The position numbers were made by a program, and so were the translations under genes. A stretch of 64,000 nucleotides of DNA from Paenibacillaceae bacterium (GTDB lineage: Bacteria; Bacillota; Bacilli; Paenibacillales; Paenibacillaceae), in the NCBI GenBank assembly GCA_004134985.1, contig REGQ01000010.1:1-64000 (forward strand), read 5' to 3'. Below the pieces are notes generated by a model. The model did not search any database. It was not told the DNA's origin and saw only the letters and a program-made list of their open reading frames with translations. Below, one piece after another: positions 24,512 to 33,495 of the stretch; positions within the stretch are counted from its first letter, which is position 1, and the number at the start of each line of letters is the position of its first letter.

Positions 24512-25480
24512 ATGACATTATCCCCGGAAACTTTTTTATCGTTTGGACAGCTTAGCAATCCGGTTCTGGCATATAGCAACTGGTCGATCAAAGATTGCGC
24601 CTGCGTCTATCACGAGCCTGCGGAATCCTTCTACTTGTTTTTCTCAGCCTTCTATGAAGATGACGGGATGGTTCGCAGCCATGTCGTTGAGGTAGCAACG
24701 AAAGACTTTCTGACCTTCTCCGAGCCGATTCTCCACCTGGATGGCAAGGATGAAGGCTGGACAGGCATGTGCTCCCCGGAAATTGTGAAGGCGGAGGGCG
24801 TCTACTATTTGACGTTTAACTCCTGGGGTGATCAGGCAGGACGGCCCAATCAGCTTTTCTACAAAACGTCGACCGATTTGATTCATTGGAGCGAGGGCTT
24901 TCAACCGCTTGCGGCAAACTTGACCCAAGGCAACCGGGCAATCGATTCCTCGCTTATTTATGAGAACGGGCTGTTCTATCTGTTCTGGAAGGAGCGGACT
25001 GCCGAAGATCGTACCCGTCTGGCCTCATCCGCCGCTCTATCGGGCGATTTCGCTTATATCGGCGACGGTTACCCGCAATTTTTGATGCAGGACGGCAAGG
25101 ACAACGGCCTTATTCATGAAAACTTCTGCTTTCTGAAAGTGGACGGCCAATGGAGAATGATTACGACAGACTATAAGAAAGATTCCTTTGCTTTCCATAA
25201 CAGCTACTTGTATACACTGAAGACGGCAGGCGAAAATCCCCTGGACTTCCTGACATGGGAGAGCGGCTACCAGTTGGACGTGCAGCAAGAAAGCTTTAAT
25301 GCCGACCACCGCGCCAACGCTGCAGCCTTGTACGACTGGCGGAAATATGACGGTCATTTCTATCTGCTGTACGCAGGCAACACGGAGAATGAAAGCTTCG
25401 CGACACGCGGGCATAATCGTCTGGGCTTGTCCCGTTCGAAAGACCTGCTGCAATGGTCTCCGGCAGGACAAACGCCATGA
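24512..25480 (+). CDS. Five-bladed beta-propeller glycosidase, GH43-like
   Basis: A protein of 322 residues without a signal peptide, preceded by a purine-rich GATAGGAGACGATTC stretch. The repeats of aromatic-rich strands (YLFFSAFYEDDG, YYLTFNSWGDQAG, LFYLFWKERT) fit the GH43/GH32/GH68 five-bladed propeller. AIDSSLIYENGLFYLFWK matches the middle-Asp region of GH43, and GWTGMCSPEIV and LIHENFC could hold acidic catalytic residues. It follows GH88 by 21 bp and likely removes a side-chain sugar from the same oligosaccharide. Exact family and substrate are uncertain. Confidence 0.7.
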   Translation: MTLSPETFLSFGQLSNPVLAYSNWSIKDCACVYHEPAESFYLFFSAFYEDDGMVRSHVVEVATKDFLTFSEPILHLDGKDEGWTGMCSPEIVKAEGVYYLTFNSWGDQAGRPNQLFYKTSTDLIHWSEGFQPLAANLTQGNRAIDSSLIYENGLFYLFWKERTAEDRTRLASSAALSGDFAYIGDGYPQFLMQDGKDNGLIHENFCFLKVDGQWRMITTDYKKDSFAFHNSYLYTLKTAGENPLDFLTWESGYQLDVQQESFNADHRANAAALYDWRKYDGHFYLLYAGNTENESFATRGHNRLGLSRSKDLLQWSPAGQTP

Positions 25481-25905
25481 GCGGCGCCGACTGCATCTAT
25501 TGCCTGCAGGACGAGCGGCTTGCCCGTCTAATGCTGCCGGTCTGCTCGCTGGACGCGGCGGATATCTACTTGTTCCGCGATCAGCTGCATAGGGGCCGCT
25601 GTGTTGTAGCATTGAATAAACATTATCGCGAACTGCATGAATTGCCGGAGGCAACGCTCCGGCAATTCATGTCGAGTGTGGCGCGCACGGCGCAGGCATT
25701 GCAAGACATCTTTGCGCCTGACAAGCTCAATTACGCTATTTATGGCGATATTGTAGATCACCTGCACTTCCATCTCGTCCCCAAATATAACGAAGGCCCG
25801 GACTGGGGACAGCCCTTCCAGACAAGCAGCGCGTCGGCAAGCCTGTTGGCTGATGAGGACTACAGGGAGCTGTCGGAAACCATTCGGCGACAGTTGCTTG
25901 GTTGA
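25477..25905 (+). CDS. HIT-family protein (nucleotide hydrolase/transferase)
   Basis: A 142-residue protein starting at ATG 25477, which overlaps the stop of the preceding gene as ATGA. The histidine triad HLHFHLVPK (His95, His97, His99) is intact. An N-terminal CIYC (6-9) may bind zinc, as in some HIT proteins. HIT enzymes act on nucleoside phosphates (AMP-lysine, dinucleotides, nucleotidyl sugars). Translational coupling to a glycosidase gene is unusual and may hint at a nucleotidyl-sugar step. A bidirectional terminator follows. Confidence 0.85.
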   Translation: MSGADCIYCLQDERLARLMLPVCSLDAADIYLFRDQLHRGRCVVALNKHYRELHELPEATLRQFMSSVARTAQALQDIFAPDKLNYAIYGDIVDHLHFHLVPKYNEGPDWGQPFQTSSASASLLADEDYRELSETIRRQLLG

Positions 25906-25940
25906 GCTCCTGCGCTTGTCATTACTCCAATTTCATAATC

Positions 25941-25982
25941 AAAATAAGCCAGCAGTCACGAGGACTGCCGGCTTATTTTTTT
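25941..25982. terminator. Bidirectional intrinsic terminator
   Basis: AAAATAAGCCAGCAGTC pairs with GACTGCCGGCTTATTTTT across a short loop (one mismatch). It has T-runs on both strands. It ends the HIT operon from the left and the binding-protein gene from the right. Confidence 0.9.
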
Positions 25983-25990
25983 GAGAAACC

Positions 25991-26158
25991 GCTTGTTGCC
26001 TTATTTCTGATGCCGGAGCTTAATTTCAAATTGCTTGTTGCCTTATTTCAGATACGGGGGCTTAATTTCAAATTGCTTGTTGCCTTATTTCAGATGCCGA
26101 GGCTTAATTTCAAATTGCTTGCTGCCTTATTTCAGATGCGGAGGCTTGACTTCAAAGA
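25991..26158 (-). repeat. Four tandem 42-bp copies of the 3' end of the binding-protein gene
   Basis: Units start at 25991, 26033, 26075 and 26117, exactly 42 bp apart. The unit at 26117 contains the real stop codon and last codons of the binding-protein gene. The other three lie downstream, before the terminator. Since 42 is a multiple of three, each copy repeats a tail like EIKPRHLK followed by TAA in the same frame. Confidence 0.85.
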
Positions 26159-27710
26159 CACCGTCGTTAGCTTTATAGCGCTCATTGGCTTCTTTCAAAA
26201 TTTCCTGGCCGCCCTTCGCCTTCCACTCCTCTATCACTTTAGGAAACTCAGCGATCGGCTGCTTGCCAAGAATCATCTTTAATATGCTTTCTTCAATAAA
26301 CTTCGCAGGCAGCAAACCATTCACGACAAGATCAGGGAATTTGCGGAACGATTCCAGCTCAGGCGCAAACTCGATATGTGTCAGTCCCTCAGAACCGAGA
26401 ATGTTGTTGAAAGCGTCGATGACACCCTGCCCGGATTCCGTTTGCTCCAGAATAAGCTTGTTGTACGTCTCGTCCTGCACCATCCACAGGAACACCGAGC
26501 GGTATTGCTCCAGCAGTGTATCTTCCTCGGTTACTGGAACATTGTAGACATTTTTACCGTCCTTCACCTCATACGTCTCACCTTCGATGCCAAGGCTGAA
26601 GAACAACTCGGCTTCCTCGGTTACCATCCAGTCAAAGAATTTTACAATCTCAGCTGCTTTCGCTTCATCCAGCTTGCTGTTCAAATAATACATCCTAAGG
26701 GCCGGATCATACTGCTTGTAGCCTTTGTCACCATCGGGTCCCATAGGAGCGCCAATCGGATCAATCACACCTTCCGGCACGCTCGCGGACAGACGCTGTC
26801 TGAAGGTTTCCACCAGGTTCAGATTATGATTCCAGATGCCGATCTTGCCCGAATCGCGATCCTTCTCGAAGGCCGGCCCTGTTTTGGTTGCAAAGTCTTT
26901 GGCCATCAATCCTTCATCGTACATCGTTTTATACACTTGGATCGCTTTCATCATGTTTTCCGTATCGAAAAAAGCAGGCACTACTTCACCGTCCATGATC
27001 TTGAAAGAGAAGGGATTCACATTGTACGCATTAAAGAACATGTCACTGTAGTTAAAGCTTTCGCGAGCGCCAAACGGGATTTCAACGCCATTGTTCTTAA
27101 ACGCCCTTAGCACATCCAGAAATTCCTCCACCGTTTGCGGTGTTGCAAGTCCGGTTGCTTCCAATAAATCACTGCGGACAAAGGTCACCCGGCGGTTCGT
27201 ATTGGAAATCCACTTGGGAATGGCGTAGATGTTCCCATCTATTGTAACCCGCTCCCATACATCCTGCGGTATTTCCTTCAGCAAATGCGGGGCATGCTGC
27301 TGCAGCAGCTCATTCAGCGGCATGAATGTACCCGCTTCCACCGCTGCGCGCATCACATCGCTGCTTGGCACAAACCCTTGCAGTACATCGGGAATGTCGT
27401 TGCCCGCGAAGATCAAGCTCAGCTTCTGCTGGTACTCGGCTTGCGGAAGCAGGATGAGATCAAGGTCCGTATTTGTCCGGCTCTCCAGCTCCTTCACCCA
27501 CTTGTCCTTATTAATGTCCGCGCTGGACAGGACATACTTGAAGTTTTCCGTCTTTAAAGCAATGGAGAACTTCGTGGGGGAAGCGGACGATTCTCCTCCT
27601 TGCCCGTTGTTAGGCGATGATTGCTGAGGCGTAGAATTCCCTGATGAACACGCTGTCAAAACGCTGATCGCCAACAGAAGAATCCCAGCGGCCTTGCTAA
27701 CTCGATTCAT
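26127..27710 (-). CDS. Sugar ABC transporter substrate-binding lipoprotein
   Basis: A 527-residue binding lipoprotein. The lipobox is VLTAC (Cys about 21), followed by a Ser/Asn/Gly-rich linker. The mature part has the large LplA-like layout (NLVETFRQRLSAS, PIGAPMGPDGDKGYKQYD). AGGGAGG lies just before the ATG. It is transcribed away from the two permease and two regulator genes at 27904-32525, across an intergenic region with a 46-bp inverted repeat. Its 3' end is tandemly duplicated. The substrate is unknown. The GH88 cluster next door suggests an acidic plant-type oligosaccharide. Confidence 0.88.
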   Translation of the reverse strand: MNRVSKAAGILLLAISVLTACSSGNSTPQQSSPNNGQGGESSASPTKFSIALKTENFKYVLSSADINKDKWVKELESRTNTDLDLILLPQAEYQQKLSLIFAGNDIPDVLQGFVPSSDVMRAAVEAGTFMPLNELLQQHAPHLLKEIPQDVWERVTIDGNIYAIPKWISNTNRRVTFVRSDLLEATGLATPQTVEEFLDVLRAFKNNGVEIPFGARESFNYSDMFFNAYNVNPFSFKIMDGEVVPAFFDTENMMKAIQVYKTMYDEGLMAKDFATKTGPAFEKDRDSGKIGIWNHNLNLVETFRQRLSASVPEGVIDPIGAPMGPDGDKGYKQYDPALRMYYLNSKLDEAKAAEIVKFFDWMVTEEAELFFSLGIEGETYEVKDGKNVYNVPVTEEDTLLEQYRSVFLWMVQDETYNKLILEQTESGQGVIDAFNNILGSEGLTHIEFAPELESFRKFPDLVVNGLLPAKFIEESILKMILGKQPIAEFPKVIEEWKAKGGQEILKEANERYKANDGVFEVKPPHLK

Positions 27711-27794
27711 GTTGAAACCTCCCTGAGTCTTATTTATTATGTTTGCTTTAACACTATATCAATATCGGCCTTAATTTCTCCATGGGGTAATTAA

Positions 27795-27840
27795 CTGTAG
27801 GTTGTGTTTTTTGTGAATCGTATAAAAACACAACCTACAG
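27795..27840. promoter_or_regulatory. 46-bp inverted repeat between divergent importer genes
   Basis: CTGTAGGTTGTGTTTTT and AAAAACACAACCTACAG are exact reverse complements, separated by 12 bp. The repeat lies 85 bp before the binding-protein start and 64 bp before the first permease start. A two-site operator, for example for the YesN regulator of this locus, is the likeliest role. Confidence 0.6.
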
Positions 27841-27903
27841 CACAAATCTCCCTAGAACGATAACCGAATGAAAAGTTAAGCTAATGGTATCAAACTAGAG
27901 GAG

Positions 27904-28815
27904 ATGTGGTACAGGGTGCAATTGCGTCAGCTAATGAAGTATAAGATGCTTTATTTATTGTCGTTGCCCGGGATCTTATATTTTGTTGTGTTCAAATATA
28001 TCCCGCTGACTGGTTCTGTCATGGCGTTTCAGGAGTTCAACCTCTTTAAGGGAATTACCGGAAGTCCCTGGGTTGGCCTGGAACACTTTCAAAGAATGTT
28101 CGCGTATTCCGAGTTTCTCGTTATTTTGCGCAATACGTTGATTATTGCAGGGTACGATTTAATTTTGGCCTTTCCTATCCCAATCATACTTGCGCTGCTG
28201 ATTAATGAGGTACGCAAAGTGTTTTTCAAACGGTTTGTTCAAACAGCCATCTATATGCCTCACTTTCTGTCGTGGATTATTATCGGCGGCATTACCATTG
28301 AACTGCTGTCGCCAACGACGGGTGCTGTGAATCAAGTTTTGAAAGCGTTCCATATCGAACCGATTTACTTTATGGGCGATGACAGCTATATCCGCACCGT
28401 TATTGTCGGCTCCGGCATCTGGCGTGATGCGGGCTGGGGAACCATTCTTTACCTCGCAGCACTGGCCGGCATTAACCCGGATCTATATGAGGCAGCCAGC
28501 ATCGACGGCGCGAGCAAATGGCGACAAATTAGAAGCATTACGCTGCCCGCACTGCTGCCGACGATCAGCATCTTGTTCCTTCTGCAAATCGGCAACTTTC
28601 TCGACTTCGGCTTTGATCGGGTATATGTATTTCTGAATGCCGCCAATGCCAGCAAAGCGGAAATATTGGACACCTATATTTACCGTGTCGGCCTGCTTAA
28701 TATGCAATACAGTTATACGACAGCTATCGGCGTATTCAAATCGGTCGTTGGACTGGTATTAATTATGTTAGGCAATGCAGTCAGCAAGAAGGCCACAGGC
28801 GAAGGGCTATATTAG
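27904..28815 (+). CDS. Sugar ABC transporter permease, LplB type
   Basis: A 303-residue membrane permease with six predicted segments. The EAA loop reads YEAASIDGASKWRQIRSITLP. It opens with the family-typical MLYLLSLPGILYFVVFKYIPLTG. The ribosome site GAGGAG abuts the ATG at 27904, so a GTG at 27916, 12 bp after that site, is also possible. It is the first gene of a four-gene operon with its partner permease, a YesN regulator and a YesM kinase. Confidence 0.9.
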   Translation: MWYRVQLRQLMKYKMLYLLSLPGILYFVVFKYIPLTGSVMAFQEFNLFKGITGSPWVGLEHFQRMFAYSEFLVILRNTLIIAGYDLILAFPIPIILALLINEVRKVFFKRFVQTAIYMPHFLSWIIIGGITIELLSPTTGAVNQVLKAFHIEPIYFMGDDSYIRTVIVGSGIWRDAGWGTILYLAALAGINPDLYEAASIDGASKWRQIRSITLPALLPTISILFLLQIGNFLDFGFDRVYVFLNAANASKAEILDTYIYRVGLLNMQYSYTTAIGVFKSVVGLVLIMLGNAVSKKATGEGLY

Positions 28816-28826
28816 GAGGGAATTGC

Positions 28827-29696
28827 ATGAAAAGAGGCCAAAAAAAAATTCATCCGCTTACGATATTTAATTATGTTATCTTAGGTATAGTATCATTAGG
28901 CTCGCTGCTGCCGCTCGTTCATGTGGTATCGCAGTCGTTAAGCTCAACGGCAGCGATCAACTCAGGGAAAGTGCTGCTGTTTCCGGTCGAATTTACATTG
29001 GTCAACTATGATTATGTTCTGCAGGAAGCTTCCCTATGGCGAGCGTTCGGCATAAGTGTATTCATTACGGTAGTCGGCACTTTGATCAATCTGATCATGA
29101 CATCGACACTCGCTTATCCGTTATCCAGACCGGAATACCGAGGCAGAAAGCTCGTGCTTGTTATGGTGCTTGTCACCTTGATCTTTCAGGCGCCGCTTAT
29201 CCCTACGTATTTGCTCGTTCGGGAACTCCATCTGATAGACACCTTATGGGCATTGATGCTGCCCGGCGCGATCAGCGCCTTCAATCTGTTCGTCATGCGT
29301 TCTTTCTTCATCTCTATTCCGAGCGAAATAATAGAGTCCGCACGCATGGATGGCAGTAATGAAGCACGCACCTTATGGCAGATCATCGTCCCCCTTTCCA
29401 AGCCGGCTATGGCGACAATGGGAATTTTTTATGCGGTAACGCATTGGAACAACTATTCAAACGCATTATATTTTATTAATAAACGCGCACTCTATCCGCT
29501 GCAGGTGAAGCTGCGGGAACTTATTATTACGGATGACGCCAGCATTTCTTCCTCTGCGGAGAACGTCCTTTCGATGTCCCCGGAAGGAATCAAAATGGCG
29601 GTAATTATTATCGCAACTTTGCCTATCGTCATGGTGTATCCGTTTTTGCAAAAATACTTTATAAAGGGCATGCTTATAGGGTCAATTAAATCGTAA
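28827..29696 (+). CDS. Sugar ABC transporter permease, LplC type
   Basis: A 289-residue six-segment permease. The EAA loop reads IESARMDGSNEARTLWQIIVP, and the tail is YFIKGMLIGSIKS. AGGAGG lies before the ATG. It pairs with the preceding permease, and the binding protein is encoded divergently at 26127-27710. No ATPase gene is present. Confidence 0.92.
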   Translation: MKRGQKKIHPLTIFNYVILGIVSLGSLLPLVHVVSQSLSSTAAINSGKVLLFPVEFTLVNYDYVLQEASLWRAFGISVFITVVGTLINLIMTSTLAYPLSRPEYRGRKLVLVMVLVTLIFQAPLIPTYLLVRELHLIDTLWALMLPGAISAFNLFVMRSFFISIPSEIIESARMDGSNEARTLWQIIVPLSKPAMATMGIFYAVTHWNNYSNALYFINKRALYPLQVKLRELIITDDASISSSAENVLSMSPEGIKMAVIIIATLPIVMVYPFLQKYFIKGMLIGSIKS

Positions 29697-29709
29697 GGGG
29701 GAATCCAAT

Positions 29710-30735
29710 ATGGAGCGTATCCTTATTGTTGATGATGAGCCTATGATCCGCAAAGGGCTGACCACCCTGCTTCAACAATATTCGGCTTCGGTGAAGAGCG
29801 TCCGGGCTGCGAACAATGGCGAGCAAGCGCTTGCCATGATTCGGGAAGAATGTCCGGACGTTGTTTTCACAGATATCCGCATGCCGATTATGGATGGCCT
29901 CGAACTGTGCAGAGCGCTGAGGGCCGAATTCCCGTTCATCCCTGTCGTCGTCATAAGCGGATATAACGATTTCTCCTATGCCCAGCAATGCATTCATTTC
30001 GGCGTGCGGGAATATATGATCAAGCCGGTTGACCGGAAAGATGTTTATCAGGTCATGAGCAGGCTCAGTGGCCAGTCTGACAAACAGTCCTTCTCGCTCG
30101 TAAGATACAATGAAATAATGGATGACATCGAGCAGGCGATCTGGACGCTTAATCATAATCGGCTCACGATTGGCCTGAGCGATCTCCGCGAGCATTGCAA
30201 TTCTACTGTTCACACTGTGAAGCAGCATCAGCGCTTTCTGGCCGAAACCTTTGAGCTGCTGATCAAGAAGCTTCAGGCGCGGGATTTCATTCCTTATGTG
30301 ACTTATCAGGATGAGTCTGCTCCCTCAACGCTCGCCGCACTTCTGAGCACATTCGAATCCTATGTTGAAATTCTGTTCCAGGAATTGCAGATGATGCGCT
30401 CGGGCGTATATCGGGACCCGATTGAAGAGGTGCTCGTCTATATTCAAGGGCATCTGTCCGAAGACATCCATCTGGAGCAAATGGCTGAAATCGTTGGGCT
30501 CACCCCCAGCTATTTCAGCTATTTGTTCAAGAAAAAGACGAATGACACCTTCGTTCAATATCGGACAAGCAAACGGATGGAGTTAGCCAAAAAGCTGCTG
30601 TGCAATCCGCAATACAAAATACTGGATGTCTGCCTGGATGTCGGGTATAAGGACTACCCCCACTTCACGAAAACATTCAAAAAAATGACTGGCTATTCAC
30701 CCAGCGAATATCGGTCCATCATGGGTATCAAATAA
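29710..30735 (+). CDS. YesN-type response regulator (AraC output)
   Basis: A 341-residue regulator, shorter than its counterpart at 7787-9361 because the middle region is reduced. The receiver domain has DDE (8-10), phospho-acceptor Asp55 (FTDIRMP) and IKPVDRKD. The C-terminal AraC pair (about 240-338) ends ILDVCLDVGYKDYPHFTKTFKKMTGYSPSEYR. Its stop overlaps the start of the kinase gene as TAATG, so the pair is translationally coupled. Confidence 0.92.
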   Translation: MERILIVDDEPMIRKGLTTLLQQYSASVKSVRAANNGEQALAMIREECPDVVFTDIRMPIMDGLELCRALRAEFPFIPVVVISGYNDFSYAQQCIHFGVREYMIKPVDRKDVYQVMSRLSGQSDKQSFSLVRYNEIMDDIEQAIWTLNHNRLTIGLSDLREHCNSTVHTVKQHQRFLAETFELLIKKLQARDFIPYVTYQDESAPSTLAALLSTFESYVEILFQELQMMRSGVYRDPIEEVLVYIQGHLSEDIHLEQMAEIVGLTPSYFSYLFKKKTNDTFVQYRTSKRMELAKKLLCNPQYKILDVCLDVGYKDYPHFTKTFKKMTGYSPSEYRSIMGIK

Positions 30736-32525
30736 TGAAGCTATTTCAGCGGACGTTCATTTATTTCATCACGGTTGTACTGCTGTCTCTGCTGCTCAGC
30801 ACGTTTATTATTTATCGGCAATCCACGAAGGCGCTGATGAGAGAATCGGATATTCAGTTGGAGCAGACGATCAACAACGCCGTTCATCATACCAATCTGT
30901 TTCTGGAAGCCTATGAACGTTCCTTTGTCTCTTTGCTGGTATCTTATGATCTCAAAAAATATGTTGATCTCTCCCTTCAGGACGAATACGAATATTATGA
31001 AACCAGTTCGTTTATTCGCGATTATGTATTCAAGCCTATTCTGGTTCGCAATCCGGAAGTTGTATCCATCTATTTGCTTGGGGAGCATGGCAAAGCTGTC
31101 TACGCCAGCTTGCAAGGGGTGCAATCTGCAATCGATGAGCGCGAACTGCATCAGTACCTGCCTGAGCTCAACAGGTTAATCAGCCAGGAAAGCTTACTGA
31201 CAATTAGCAGTCAAAGCGTGATTCATCCCAATAATAAAGGTCTGTTTACGATCTCCGCCAATATAAAGGGGGTCAATTCGACTGCGGACAACAAGGGCGT
31301 GCTGCTGCTTGAGCTGCGTTCAAATGAGATGTCCAAGTTATGGGAAGGCATTGACATCGGGGAACGCGGCTATTTCTTCATTATGGATAGCTTCGGGAAA
31401 ATTGTGTATCACCAAAAACCCGAATTAGTCGGCACCGAAGTGGAGCCTGATCTGAAGCCAACGATTCTCGACAAGATGCAGCCTGGTTCCTTCACTCAGG
31501 AAGTAGATGGCGTGCCCTACGTTATGATTCAGCGCGAAACAGTAAACGGCGGCTGGCATCTGGTCGTCGCCAAGCCGCTCCAGGAAGTGAATAGGCCGCT
31601 TTCCTCCATTCAGAAGACGACGGCTGCCGTCAGTCTGTTGTCGCTTGCGATCGCATTATGGCTTTCGCATCTGTTCAGCAAATCTATCGTCAGGCCGATC
31701 CACTTTTTGCGGAACAGCATGAAGCTTACCGACTATCGCAAATGGAAGGCAATCCCGCTTACAAACCGACATGATGAGATTGATGAGCTTACCCATAGCT
31801 ATAATAAGATGACATCCCATATATCTGCGCTGATTGAACAGGTGTATGAAGGTGAATTAAAACATAAGGAAGTGCAGCTTGAGCGGCAGCGGGCGGAGTT
31901 TCAGGCATTGCAGCTTCAGATTAATCCGCATTTTCTCTACAATACGCTGGAGACAATTGTATGCTACGCCATTGTACAGGAGTCGGAGGAAATATCCGAT
32001 ATCGTGAAGGCGATGGCCTATATGATGCGCTATTCGGTTCAGACCAACCTGGAGGAAGTTACCATGGTGAACGAACTCAAGCATGTGCTGAATTATATGG
32101 TTATTCTGGAGCATCGCATCGGCCGGCCGTTTGAAATCAATGTTACAGTGCCGCCGGAACTGCTGCTGATGCGCATGGTTAGACTCACACTTCAGCCTCT
32201 CGTGGAAAATATTTTCCAACATGCGTTTCCGAACGGTGTGTCAGAGCATCATGCCATCACGATCGGGGGCGTCAAGACCGAGGATGCTTTTATCGTTGTT
32301 GTGGAAGATAATGGACACGGCATAGCGCCGGACGTACTGGAAAGTCTGCGAGAAAAGCTGCGGAATGAGCGGTTGCAAGAGTCGGCCAGCCACACGGGTA
32401 TCGGCTTGTTGAACGTGCATCGCAGAATTCAACTCGTATTCGGCGATGAATACGGACTTCGCATCGATAGCGAGGAGGGCTTCGGCACCAAAGTGACAAT
32501 GGTGATGCCCTGTCCTGAACGGTGA
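30735..32525 (+). CDS. YesM-type membrane sensor histidine kinase
   Basis: A 596-residue kinase with membrane segments at about 8-27 and 290-312 around an extracellular Cache-like sensor, then HAMP. The phospho-acceptor lies in NPHFLYNTLETIV. ATPase boxes are LQPLVENIFQHAF, VEDNGHGI and GIGLLNVHRRIQLVFG. It ends the importer operon and is followed by two terminators. It presumably senses the sugar that the divergent binding protein collects. Confidence 0.92.
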   Translation: MKLFQRTFIYFITVVLLSLLLSTFIIYRQSTKALMRESDIQLEQTINNAVHHTNLFLEAYERSFVSLLVSYDLKKYVDLSLQDEYEYYETSSFIRDYVFKPILVRNPEVVSIYLLGEHGKAVYASLQGVQSAIDERELHQYLPELNRLISQESLLTISSQSVIHPNNKGLFTISANIKGVNSTADNKGVLLLELRSNEMSKLWEGIDIGERGYFFIMDSFGKIVYHQKPELVGTEVEPDLKPTILDKMQPGSFTQEVDGVPYVMIQRETVNGGWHLVVAKPLQEVNRPLSSIQKTTAAVSLLSLAIALWLSHLFSKSIVRPIHFLRNSMKLTDYRKWKAIPLTNRHDEIDELTHSYNKMTSHISALIEQVYEGELKHKEVQLERQRAEFQALQLQINPHFLYNTLETIVCYAIVQESEEISDIVKAMAYMMRYSVQTNLEEVTMVNELKHVLNYMVILEHRIGRPFEINVTVPPELLLMRMVRLTLQPLVENIFQHAFPNGVSEHHAITIGGVKTEDAFIVVVEDNGHGIAPDVLESLREKLRNERLQESASHTGIGLLNVHRRIQLVFGDEYGLRIDSEEGFGTKVTMVMPCPER

Positions 32526-32571
32526 TTCAAGCATTTGACTGCCGTATGGCATCCTGGTCAAATAGCAAAGA

Positions 32572-32608
32572 GACAATCCCTGGCGGAATGGCCAGGGATT
32601 GTCCTTTT
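32572..32608 (+). terminator. Intrinsic terminator of the importer/kinase operon
   Basis: GACAATCCCTGGC pairs perfectly with GCCAGGGATTGTC across a six-base loop, followed by CTTTTT. Confidence 0.92.
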
Positions 32609-32620
32609 TCATAGCTCCTT

Positions 32621-32643
32621 AAGCTGCTGTACAGCAGCTTTTC
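32621..32643 (+). terminator. Second hairpin, likely backup terminator
   Basis: AAGCTGCTGTACAGCAGCTT is a perfect palindrome followed by TTCTC. On the opposite strand it also lies past the stop of the 32698 gene. Confidence 0.55.
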
Positions 32644-32697
32644 TCTGTATGTGACGCTTGATGTTTGTTTGGTGCTTATGCTTAACATGAGATTGTA

Positions 32698-33489
32698 TTA
32701 TTCTGCTGCTTCCAGCACCGTGATTTGCACTCTATACTGCTTCAAAAGCTCGGCTAGCGAGGCTTTGATTTTACTTGTATCCTGGCTTTCTACAGATTGT
32801 GCCAAATCAAGCTGCGCACTGAAGAAGGCTTGATCTTTAGCCGATGCTTTTTTAAAGTCGACAGTGCCGATTGCCTCCCCATCGATAGATTGCGCAGCGA
32901 TCGCTTCAACTGCCTGAAGGGGCTCTCCATCTTCACCAGTTAGTGTAACAAATTTGAATTCACCTGACTTTTCCAGTTCTTTAATATCAAGCGGTTTGGA
33001 GGTAGCAATTAGTGATCCCGAACTGGTTCCCTGCTGATCGTTTGATCCAACAGTGCGGACGATTTCTACCGCTGTACCATCTGAATTGACCATTTTGATT
33101 GCATCGGACATCTTTACGTTTTTCAAATCCAGCGGTTCGGAGGAAACACTCAACACTGCTTGAGCTCCGGGAACGCCTTTATCTGACGCTTTAATCGTCG
33201 CGCCATCAACGCCGATCGACAAACCAACAGCTTTATGATATTGCTCCAGTGTCGTTTCCCAGTCGCTCACCGTATTCGGCGCATATTTTTTAGCCAGTTC
33301 CAACGGATTGCTTAATGTGGTAGCTTTCACGGCAACGATGCCCTTTTGTGATAGCTCTATAACTTGGTTTGAACGTGTATCTCCCGCGGTCGTCCCGGCG
33401 TTGGCACTGGCAATGATCGGAGTAGCAGCTATGGCAGACAACAACAAGGCGGACAGGGCGACACTTTTAAATTTGAACGTATAATTCAT
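32698..33489 (-). CDS. Secreted protein of unknown function
   Basis: A 263-residue protein with a clear signal peptide (1 to about 30, cleavage near ASANA). I do not recognise the family. The mature part is acidic, has no cysteines, and contains two similar phrases (SSEPLDLKNVK and TSKPLDIKELE), which suggests an internal duplication. The ATG has AAAGGAG ten bases upstream. The 5' leader holds an exact inverted copy of that ribosome site (see 33496-33551). It stands alone between two importer loci on its own transcript. Confidence 0.65.
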   Translation of the reverse strand: MNYTFKFKSVALSALLLSAIAATPIIASANAGTTAGDTRSNQVIELSQKGIVAVKATTLSNPLELAKKYAPNTVSDWETTLEQYHKAVGLSIGVDGATIKASDKGVPGAQAVLSVSSEPLDLKNVKMSDAIKMVNSDGTAVEIVRTVGSNDQQGTSSGSLIATSKPLDIKELEKSGEFKFVTLTGEDGEPLQAVEAIAAQSIDGEAIGTVDFKKASAKDQAFFSAQLDLAQSVESQDTSKIKASLAELLKQYRVQITVLEAAE

Positions 33490-33495
33490 TTTGTA

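Noticed and set aside
27711-27903. Riboswitch in the importer intergenic region
   Set aside because: The 46-bp inverted repeat is symmetric between two divergent genes and has no recognisable aptamer core, so a DNA operator is more likely.
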